DNA of 13,594 nucleotides from Clostridium sp. (GTDB lineage Bacteria; Bacillota; Clostridia; Clostridiales; Clostridiaceae). Location: positions 1 to 13,594 of the forward strand of contig JAAZGI010000070.1 in the NCBI GenBank assembly GCA_012511315.1, given 5' to 3'. The translations under genes were made by a program, and so were the position numbers. A model generated the notes under the pieces. It worked only from the letters and a program-made list of their open reading frames with translations, did not search any database and had not been told where the DNA came from. Shown here piece after piece: positions 7,275 through 12,272 of this stretch (positions are counted from its first letter, which is position 1; the number at the start of each line of letters is the position of its first letter).

Positions 7275-7645
7275 AAAATGTCTTAAGATGATCGAGCTAG
7301 GATTAAATCTGCCAAGGTTTTGAGAAAAGGTTAAGTTCTACGGATTTTAAGAATTAGAACAAGATGCTTATTTAATGTAGTGGTACAGCATGTCATCAGT
7401 TTATATAAAAGATTCAATTTCTTGGGAGAGTAGGATTAATTTTTCGGTACAGGATAAGTTAGCCAGTAAGACTAGCCTTTAAAGAGCGTAGGGACTCTTT
7501 AGAACAGAATGCATGAAAGTATCAAGGTAAAGGCCGTCGCCTGGTTGAGGAGGCTTCTGAAGCGTTGATGGCTTGTTTTAGACACCGTTAAGAGTGTTGT
7601 GTAGCCCTGAAAGGTTCTCGTCGCTTTTATTTCTCTAAGGAGTGA
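7275..7645. other. 371-bp gap without a supported gene
   Basis: No convincing gene is visible. The right half (about 7481-7645) is richer in GC than its surroundings. Read on the + strand from 7481 it gives a coding-like frame interrupted by TGA 7514 and TAA (KERRDSLEQNA, then KYQGKGRRLVEEASEALMAC, then ECCVALKGSRRFYFSKE), which could be a decayed gene. The same block folds locally: GCCGTC with GATGGC enclosing GCCT/AGGC and GCTTC-T-GAAGC, then ACAC/GTGT inside GGCT/AGCC. So it could instead be a structured RNA. I recognise neither. The left half holds only a GTTCTA/TAGAAC inverted repeat near 7335-7360. Confidence 0.4.
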
Positions 7646-8383
7646 TTATGTATCCTTAATTAGTTCATAGTTCTCGTCGGTGAGAGAACCGATCACAATG
7701 ATATCCGGTGATCCTTTTGCCTGTGCGATTTCTTTTCCAAGATCCCGGGCGTATTTTAGGGTGATTGGATTTTCAGCTTTGTTTATAAATAGCACCCTTT
7801 TCCCCCTGGCAGAGCGGAACATCATGGAAGGGTCGAGAATTAGGTGTTTAACATCTTCACGTGTAATAATATCGCCAACTTTTTTTTCGGTCAGGTCACA
7901 AAAAATATCCAGATTATGAACGGTATCAACTGAAATCGGAAGACCAATGGATGCAATGTCAAGAATCCCTAATGTCATGTCAGTGGCATCCAATAAGAGG
8001 GGCTCGTTGTGACGCCAAGCCTTTAATGGACGTTGTCGAGATTCATCACATTCAATAAGAGATAAGTCGAAATGAGCTACCTGCTTTTCCAACACTTCAA
8101 GAGGCAAACCACGCATAGAATTATTAGGAGTAATATCATAGGCTAAAACATAAACTCCCGGCTCGGTATATTCACTCAATGAATAATCTTCTCGGAAATT
8201 GTAGTCTATAAAATCTACTTCAGATTCAGGGATTCGCTCCATATTTAGTGTGTTTGAGATAAAAACTTGTTGGCTGGAACGATTTTCTCTAGCTAATGTA
8301 CGAATCATGGTGGTTTTCCCGCCAGAACCGATTAAAGCAACAACGTGGTAGGTTTTTTTAAAAATTAGATGAGACAAAGTCAT
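7646..8383 (-). CDS. yqeC: Selenium-dependent hydroxylase accessory protein YqeC
   Basis: YqeC is a P-loop protein whose family tracks with selenium-dependent molybdenum hydroxylases and is thought to help make or insert their labile selenium cofactor; the exact reaction is not established. The 245 residues show the P-loop GSGGKTT (19-25) near the N-terminus and the family motif ECDESRQRPLKAW (111-123, family form close to EADGSRxxPLKAP), followed by a long mixed alpha/beta region. GGGAGGTGG (complement of 8388-8396) lies a few bases upstream of ATG 8383. It stands alone here: no hydroxylase, mocA, yqeB or selD is in the window, so its partners must lie elsewhere. It implies that selenium is available and used by this organism. 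Confidence 0.88.
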   Translation of the reverse strand: MTLSHLIFKKTYHVVALIGSGGKTTMIRTLARENRSSQQVFISNTLNMERIPESEVDFIDYNFREDYSLSEYTEPGVYVLAYDITPNNSMRGLPLEVLEKQVAHFDLSLIECDESRQRPLKAWRHNEPLLLDATDMTLGILDIASIGLPISVDTVHNLDIFCDLTEKKVGDIITREDVKHLILDPSMMFRSARGKRVLFINKAENPITLKYARDLGKEIAQAKGSPDIIVIGSLTDENYELIKDT

Positions 8384-8408
8384 GGTTCCACCTCCCTATA
8401 ATTAACTT

Positions 8409-8417
8409 ATTATAACA
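8409..8417 (-). promoter_or_regulatory. Extended -10 promoter of yqeC
   Basis: The minus strand reads TGTTATAAT, a consensus TATAAT with a TG one base upstream. No good -35 is seen at 16-18 bp, which fits an extended -10 promoter. The transcript would start about 20 nt before the yqeC ATG. Confidence 0.6.
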
Positions 8418-8497
8418 GGTAGAGATGAAATCGAGTAGATGTATAAGATTGGATTATAGACGAAGAAGTTAAAAGCGATTGGAAATAATTTGCAAGA

Positions 8498-8530
8498 GAT
8501 TCAAGAAAGATTCAAGAGAGATTCAAGAGT
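8498..8530. repeat. Three tandem 11-bp repeats (GATTCAAGARA)
   Basis: GATTCAAGAAA (8498-8508), GATTCAAGAGA (8509-8519) and GATTCAAGAGT (8520-8530) are contiguous, differing only in the last three bases. The 11-bp period is about one helical turn, so the copies present the same face of the DNA, as in direct-repeat sites of OmpR/PhoB-type regulators. They end 52 bp upstream of the -35 box of the next gene and 115 bp upstream of yqeC. Confidence 0.85.
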
Positions 8531-8582
8531 CAAAAAGATGGTACAAAAGATATTTAAAATTGAAAAGGATAAAAGATATCAT

Positions 8583-8610
8583 TTGACTTATAGAACGTAT
8601 GTTCTATAAT
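8583..8610 (+). promoter_or_regulatory. Promoter of the 81-residue gene
   Basis: TTGACT (8583-8588) and a perfect TATAAT (8605-8610) have a 16-bp spacer. The start of transcription would be near 8617, giving a leader of about 29 nt. A LexA-type palindrome fills the spacer. Confidence 0.8.
8589..8608. promoter_or_regulatory. LexA (DinR) SOS operator within the promoter
   Basis: A perfect 8-bp-arm palindrome, TATAGAAC-GTAT-GTTCTATA, contains GAAC-N4-GTTC (8593-8604), the core of the Bacillota LexA box (family consensus CGAAC-N4-GTTCG, here with A and T at the outer positions). It lies exactly between the -35 and -10 boxes, the classic position for LexA repression. The site is seen directly; control by LexA is inferred. 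Confidence 0.8.
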
Positions 8611-8645
8611 AAAAGCAAATAAAACCCTGCCAAAAGGAGGTTGTC

Positions 8646-8891
8646 ATGGAAAACGAAAATTATGAACTAGAAGTAATTGTGGAATTTGCCCAGGGACGGA
8701 TGATTCCTAGACGGATTCGCTACTATGATTTAAATTCTGCTGTTTATGAAGAGAAAGATATTATGAGCATCTCTTATGAGTTAGTCAGTTTGAAAGAAAG
8801 CCGATATGGTGTTCGTTTTTATGATGGCGAGGCTGGTATTTTGAGTTTTGTGCGAAGAACCGGCTGCTGGAGCTTAGTTGAGCATCTGTAA
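8646..8891 (+). CDS. Small protein of unknown function, probably SOS-controlled
   Basis: I do not recognise this 81-residue protein. It begins with acidic, strand-forming sequence (MENENYELEVIVEFAQG), continues with an Arg-rich stretch (RMIPRRIRYYDL), and ends in short alternating segments (YGVRFYDGEAGILSFV) with one Cys and one Trp near the C-terminus. It has no signal peptide and no membrane helix, so it should be cytoplasmic. That differs from YneA-type SOS division inhibitors, which have an N-terminal membrane segment and LysM domain. It is clearly a real gene: AAAGGAGG (8633-8640) lies 5 nt before ATG 8646, and a good promoter with an embedded LexA box precedes it. It is monocistronic; the only U-tract downstream hairpin favours the opposite strand. 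A DNA-damage role is suggested by the operator alone. Confidence 0.82.
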   Translation: MENENYELEVIVEFAQGRMIPRRIRYYDLNSAVYEEKDIMSISYELVSLKESRYGVRFYDGEAGILSFVRRTGCWSLVEHL

Positions 8892-8964
8892 TTAATAGGT
8901 TAAGCTCAATTTTTAAAGACATTAAATTGATGTAAAAGAAATGCTGATATAAAAAAGTGATTAT

Positions 8965-8995
8965 AAAAAAAGCCTGAGTGATAAACACTCAGGCT
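8965..8995 (-). terminator. Terminator of tRNA-Trp, also facing the 81-residue gene
   Basis: AGCCTGAGTG (8971-8980) and CACTCAGGCT (8986-8995) pair perfectly over the loop ATAAA. On the minus strand the hairpin is followed by a run of T (complement of 8965-8970), so it terminates the tRNA-Trp transcript, starting only 3 bases past the encoded CCA. On the + strand it is followed by TTATG only, so it is a weaker stop for the 81-residue gene. Confidence 0.9.
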
Positions 8996-8998
8996 TTA

Positions 8999-9072
8999 TG
9001 GCAGGGGTAGCAGGACTCGAACCCACATTAACGGTTTTGGAGACCGTTGCTCTACCTTTGAACTATACCCCC
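8999..9072 (-). tRNA. tRNA-Trp (anticodon CCA)
   Basis: The minus strand folds as a full cloverleaf. Acceptor GGGGGTA pairs with TACCCCT, followed by the D arm GTTC/GAGC, the anticodon stem ACGGT/ACCGT around loop CTCCAAA (anticodon CCA), and the T arm GTGGG/CCTGC with loop TTCGAGT. The discriminator is G73 and the 3' CCA is encoded (9001-8999). The length is 71 nt plus CCA, as in other bacterial tRNA-Trp. Pair 1-72 is G-U instead of the A-U common in bacterial tRNA-Trp. Since the organism reads UGG with this tRNA and terminates at UGA, UGA is not a Trp codon here. Confidence 0.97.
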
Positions 9073-9093
9073 AGAAAACAGAACTACTCTATT

Positions 9094-9123
9094 AGTATAC
9101 TTAAGGTCGAGGTGGCTTGTCAA
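9094..9123 (-). promoter_or_regulatory. Promoter of tRNA-Trp
   Basis: On the minus strand TTGACA (complement of 9118-9123) and TATACT (complement of 9094-9099) are separated by 18 bp. The transcript would begin about 15 nt before the mature tRNA 5' end. Confidence 0.8.
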
Positions 9124-9145
9124 TGGTAACATAGCATTTTGATCG

Positions 9146-9174
9146 ATAATTATAATAGTTTCTATTATGATTAT
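9146..9174. repeat. AT-rich inverted repeat upstream of the MarR-type gene
   Basis: ATAATTATAATAG (9146-9158) and CTATTATGATTAT (9162-9174) are inverted with one mismatch (a G-T pair in RNA) around TTT, followed by T5. It could be an operator for a dimeric regulator or a weak terminator on the + strand. It is about 80 bp upstream of the ohrR -35 box. AT-rich palindromes of this kind are typical MarR-family targets, but the known OhrR operator sequence is not obvious. Confidence 0.45.
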
Positions 9175-9253
9175 TTTTTGAAAAATTTGCTCCAACCGGT
9201 GGACAGCTCGCGAAAAACAAATTTTATCAATCGATACTTTTATAGTTATTTAT

Positions 9254-9281
9254 TTGACAACGTTTGGAATCAGTGTAAAAT
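9254..9281 (+). promoter_or_regulatory. Promoter of the OhrR-type regulator gene
   Basis: A perfect TTGACA (9254-9259) and TAAAAT (9276-9281) are 16 bp apart, placing the transcript start near 9288. No clear palindrome overlaps it. Confidence 0.7.
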
Positions 9282-9325
9282 GAAGGTAGAAACATATTAA
9301 AAACATAGGCAAGGGAGTCAATCAA

Positions 9326-9763
9326 ATGAAGGAATCTTTAAAATTGGAGAATCAACTCTGTTTTGCGGTTTATGCCCTGTCTAGAGAAATCACAAAAATG
9401 TATCGTCCGTTCTTGAACATGCTTGGATTAACCTATACTCAGTACCTTGTAATGATTGTGCTTTGGGAAAAGGATGGCATTGCATTAAAGGAATTGGGAA
9501 AAGATTTAAACTTGGATTCCGGTACTTTGACCCCACTGCTAAAAAAACTCGAAGTAGAAGGATTAATCAATCGGAAAAGAGATTATCGAGACGAACGCAA
9601 TTTATTGATTTTCTTGACGGAACAGGGATTAAAACTTAAAGAAAAAGCAGAGGCTGTACCACAAAAGGTGCGCTGTAAAATACCTTTAGAGGATGAAGAA
9701 ATTGCTGTGATGCGCAAAAAACTACAATCTATTTTGAAGTCATTAAAGGACCTACCTGACTAA
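9326..9763 (+). CDS. ohrR: MarR-family organic hydroperoxide sensor, OhrR type
   Basis: OhrR proteins are dimeric winged-helix repressors that release DNA when one N-terminal Cys is oxidised by organic hydroperoxides. The 145 residues show the OhrR hallmark LENQLCFAVYALSRE with the sensing Cys at residue 12, followed by MYRPFL and LGLTYTQYLVM. These contain Tyr26, Tyr37 and Tyr40, which may include the tyrosines that hydrogen-bond the reactive Cys. The recognition helix and wing are LNLDSGTLTPLLKKLEVEGLINRKRDYRDER, nearly the family consensus. An AAGGGAG at about 9311-9317 precedes ATG 9326. Unusually, no ohr peroxidase gene lies beside it; the neighbours are tRNA-Trp and a convergent histidine kinase. 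The target may be elsewhere, and another thiol-based MarR role is possible. Confidence 0.85.
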   Translation: MKESLKLENQLCFAVYALSREITKMYRPFLNMLGLTYTQYLVMIVLWEKDGIALKELGKDLNLDSGTLTPLLKKLEVEGLINRKRDYRDERNLLIFLTEQGLKLKEKAEAVPQKVRCKIPLEDEEIAVMRKKLQSILKSLKDLPD

Positions 9764-9788
9764 AGCTTCAAAAGATAAACATTTAAAG

Positions 9789-9827
9789 CTAAAGTTTAAG
9801 GCTAAAGTTTAAGTCTAAAGTTTAAGG
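9789..9827. repeat. Three tandem 13-bp repeats (CTAAAGTTTAAGK)
   Basis: Copies at 9789-9801, 9802-9814 and 9815-9827 are identical except for the last base (G, T, G). Each contains the small palindrome TAAA-G-TTTA. They sit 25 bp after the ohrR stop, in the convergent gap before the histidine kinase. The copies are contiguous, so this is not a CRISPR. It could be a protein-binding array or simple slippage. Confidence 0.85.
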
Positions 9828-9870
9828 GATACGCGTGATTGAAAGTATAGACTTTTTAAAAAATATTAAA

Positions 9871-9921
9871 TATAAAGCCCCCAAACATTGAAGTGATACT
9901 GCAATGTTTGGGGGCTTTATA
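9871..9921. terminator. Bidirectional terminator between ohrR and the histidine kinase
   Basis: Perfect 20-bp arms (9871-9890 and 9902-9921), with a CCCCC/GGGGG core and AT-rich outer ends, pair across an 11-nt loop. On the minus strand the stem is followed by TTTAATATTTTTT, giving a good terminator for the kinase operon. For ohrR the U-rich part is CTTTATA inside the stem. Confidence 0.9.
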
Positions 9922-9971
9922 TGATTCAATTAGAGTACCACTTAATTTATATGGCTTGATCAAATTAATTT

Positions 9972-11396
9972 TTAAATATTTTCCCAATACCGATGATGAA
10001 TTAAATCAGCAGGGGATGGATTTTGGAATTTAAGGGAAAAGGTGGTTCCTTTTCCGACCTTTGAAGACACGTGAATCATTCCTTTATGCTTGTCCATAAT
10101 TCGTTTCACGATGGTGAGTCCGATGCCCGACCCTTCAATAACTTCCCGAGAACGATCTACTCGATAAAAGCGTTCAAAGATGTTGGGCAGATCTTCTTCT
10201 GGGATTCCAAATCCTGTATCTCGAATCTCTAGATAGGTGAAGTTTGAATCTTTTTTTAATGTCATAAAAACCTTGCCGTTTTCAGGCGTGAATTTAACCG
10301 CATTGTGTAAAAGGTTTAAAACCACTTGGTACAATGAATGGTAGTCACCGAAAATATAATAGCGATCTTTTCGATAATATTCAAAAGTTAGCTTAATATT
10401 TTTTTCTTTAGCAACACCAAGAAAGTTGTTATAAAGATCTTGACACAAGGCTCGCAGATTAAGCTCTTTGTACTCTTGGTTTTCCGATTTTTCTTCAAAT
10501 TCTTTGAGCACATTAAGATTACCTAATAGCTTACCAAAACGTATGACTTCATTATTTAAAGAAGACAAACGTTCTCCGGATATCGGAACGACTCCATCAA
10601 TCATAGCTTCTAGATTCATTTGCAGTACATTTAAGGGGTTTCTCAATTCATGAGAAATATCGGAAATTAAGCGTCTTCTTAAGGTGTCTTGCTGATCCAT
10701 TTTTTCGCCTAAGGTGTTGATGCTTTGTCTTAACTGCTCAATCTCCATGATGTCTGTTTTTAAGTTCTCGCGAGACTTAAAATTGCCTTGAGATAATTTA
10801 AAACTAGTGGATGCGATGGACGATATCGGTTCAGATAGTTGTTTGGATAAGAAGAAGGAAAAAGCAAAAATTAATAAGGAACCAATGATGGCGCTGGCTA
10901 AAACGGACATCGTTAGGCTGAAAATAAACTCTTCTTCGTTGGTAGAGATGAGTAGAGGCGTAAACTGGCCTATGGTAACATAGCCGACGGTTTCGCTGTC
11001 AACTACTACATTATGTCGCTTAAAATTAAACTGCTCTAGGCTAAGGGGAGGGGCTCCTTCAGGTTGTCTTGCGCTGAGTTGTGCGAGGACAAGTTCTGGC
11101 TCTAGTTGCCATAGCGTTTTTTCGTTTTTATCTTCAAGTTTAACCGAGAAACCAGAAATGGTGGCTTCACGCACTACGCTTGTACCCGAATCCACATTCC
11201 ACCCTTTTTTCCCGTTGGAAATGTAATCATCACGAAACTCTCCAACGATGCGTTGGTCTCGAGATTCTTGATTTGCCCGGATGTAAATGGAATATTGGCG
11301 ATTAATATTAAAGTTGATGGTGATGTAGGTTAACATCAAGGCCATGAGGGCTGATGCGGTTATTGCAACAGCCAATTTGTAACGAATGGTATTCAA
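9972..11396 (-). CDS. Membrane sensor histidine kinase (HAMP, HisKA, HATPase)
   Basis: The 474 residues are laid out as a classic two-pass sensor kinase: membrane helix at about 7-28, an extracytoplasmic sensing region at about 29-158, a second helix at about 159-183, HAMP at about 184-238, a HisKA dimerisation helix with phospho-acceptor His249 (SDISHELRNPL), and an ATPase domain with N box Asn365 (NLLHNAVKF), G1 DTGFGIP (393-399), F box FERFYR (407-412) and G2 GSGIGL (422-427). All key catalytic residues are present. The sensing region has no recognised motif and no Cys or His cluster. The start is TTG 11396, directly after the TAA of the response regulator gene and in the same frame. The binding site is the GGTGGTGAT stretch at the end of that gene. 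It should phosphorylate the adjacent OmpR-type regulator; the signal is unknown. Confidence 0.93.
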   Translation of the reverse strand: MNTIRYKLAVAITASALMALMLTYITINFNINRQYSIYIRANQESRDQRIVGEFRDDYISNGKKGWNVDSGTSVVREATISGFSVKLEDKNEKTLWQLEPELVLAQLSARQPEGAPPLSLEQFNFKRHNVVVDSETVGYVTIGQFTPLLISTNEEEFIFSLTMSVLASAIIGSLLIFAFSFFLSKQLSEPISSIASTSFKLSQGNFKSRENLKTDIMEIEQLRQSINTLGEKMDQQDTLRRRLISDISHELRNPLNVLQMNLEAMIDGVVPISGERLSSLNNEVIRFGKLLGNLNVLKEFEEKSENQEYKELNLRALCQDLYNNFLGVAKEKNIKLTFEYYRKDRYYIFGDYHSLYQVVLNLLHNAVKFTPENGKVFMTLKKDSNFTYLEIRDTGFGIPEEDLPNIFERFYRVDRSREVIEGSGIGLTIVKRIMDKHKGMIHVSSKVGKGTTFSLKFQNPSPADLIHHRYWENI

Positions 11397-12086
11397 TTAA
11401 AGATCACCACCAAATTTATACCCTAGTTTGAATACCGTCAGAATATATTCTGGGTTTTTCGTGTCTTCTTCAATTTTCTTGCGGATATTTTTAATGTGTA
11501 CATCGATGGTTCGATCGACGCCTTCAAAGTCAGCCCCTAAAACTTTCTCAATCAAGAGTTCTCTGGACATAACGACTCCTTGGTTGGATGCCAAAATCTC
11601 TAAGATATCGAACTCGATGGGTGTTAAAGGGATGTTTTCACCGCGAACCCGAACCTCCCGACGTTCCTTATCAATGATTAGTTCTCCATTTTTATAGGTA
11701 AAGGTATTGGGATTCACAACGGGCTCATTTAATCTGCGGAATAGAGCGTTGATTCTTGCCGTTAGCTCTCGAGGGGAGAAAGGTTTTACAAGATATTCGT
11801 CGGCACCCATTTCAAGCCCTTGGATACGGTCTTCCAGAGCGGATTTAGCTGTTAGCATAAATACATAGGCAGAACTTTTCTCACGGATTTTCAAGCAAAT
11901 TTCTTCTCCGGAAATATCGGGAAGCATAAGATCCAAGATGACCAAATCAAAGGTATCTTGTTCAAATAGTTCAAGTCCACGATAGCCGCGGGTTGCAGTT
12001 TCGACTTCATAGCCTTCTTTTTTTAAATAAGCTTCGATGGCTTCCAAAACAGAAACTTCATCTTCTATCACTAGTATTTTACTCAT
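11397..12086 (-). CDS. OmpR/PhoB-family response regulator
   Basis: This 229-residue DNA-binding partner of the adjacent kinase has a receiver domain (about 1-118) with acidic pocket Glu8/Asp9, phospho-acceptor Asp52 (LVILDLMLPD), Thr79 (MLTA) and Lys100 (VKPF). It is followed by a winged-helix domain of the OmpR type (about 130-228; LTPIEFDILEILASNQGVVMSR, then VDRTIDVHIKNIRKKIE, then the final strand pair ILTVFKLGYKF). AAAGGAG (complement of 12094-12100) lies 7 nt before ATG 12086. It is the first gene of a two-gene operon, divergent from the metal ATPase gene across a 186-bp shared region. Metal-responsive control of that ATPase is possible but not shown. Confidence 0.95.
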   Translation of the reverse strand: MSKILVIEDEVSVLEAIEAYLKKEGYEVETATRGYRGLELFEQDTFDLVILDLMLPDISGEEICLKIREKSSAYVFMLTAKSALEDRIQGLEMGADEYLVKPFSPRELTARINALFRRLNEPVVNPNTFTYKNGELIIDKERREVRVRGENIPLTPIEFDILEILASNQGVVMSRELLIEKVLGADFEGVDRTIDVHIKNIRKKIEEDTKNPEYILTVFKLGYKFGGDL

Positions 12087-12115
12087 GGCAAATCTCCTTT
12101 AAAACATGTGACTTT

Positions 12116-12124
12116 ATTATACCA
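12116..12124 (-). promoter_or_regulatory. Extended -10 promoter of the two-component operon
   Basis: The minus strand reads TGGTATAAT, a perfect -10 with an upstream TG. The nearest -35-like sequence (TTGAAA, complement of 12145-12150) is 23 bp away, too far to count. The transcript would begin about 23 nt before the regulator's ATG. Confidence 0.6.
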
Positions 12125-12225
12125 CGGCTTACATTTTAGTGTTTTTTCAATTTTATACTGGGGATCAGGAGACTGCAAACCACTTGCAATTAGTTTGAAA
12201 TCAGCTCAAGGAGGGCTTTTCAGTA

Positions 12226-12236
12226 TATAATATAAT
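12226..12236 (+). promoter_or_regulatory. Probable -10 region of the metal ATPase gene
   Basis: Two overlapping TATAAT boxes (12226-12231 and 12231-12236) lie about 40 bp before the ATG. No good -35 lies 16-18 bp upstream; TTGAAA at 12195-12200 is 25 bp away. A weak or absent -35 suggests the promoter needs an activator. An inverted CAAAC/GTTTG pair (about 12176-12197) upstream is a possible site. Confidence 0.45.
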
Positions 12237-12272
12237 AATCCGTAGAAAATAAGTCTGAATTAGGAGGATATA

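Noticed and set aside
7525..7620. tRNA-Sec (selC) in the gap before yqeC
   Set aside because: A stretch resembling a D arm drew attention, but there is no TCA anticodon arm, no long 8-bp acceptor and no proper T arm.
8785..8988. Minus-strand frame overlapping the 81-residue gene
   Set aside because: It overlaps a gene with promoter and ribosome binding site, and begins within a terminator region.
9789..9827. CRISPR array
   Set aside because: The 13-bp units are contiguous with no spacers; the same holds for the 11-bp units at 8498-8530.
11428..11697. + strand frame antisense to the response regulator
   Set aside because: It is a shadow of the real gene; similar shadows at 10468-10653, 5976-6176, 4821-5217, 7680-7919, 13159-13353 and 13256-13444 (minus) were also dropped.
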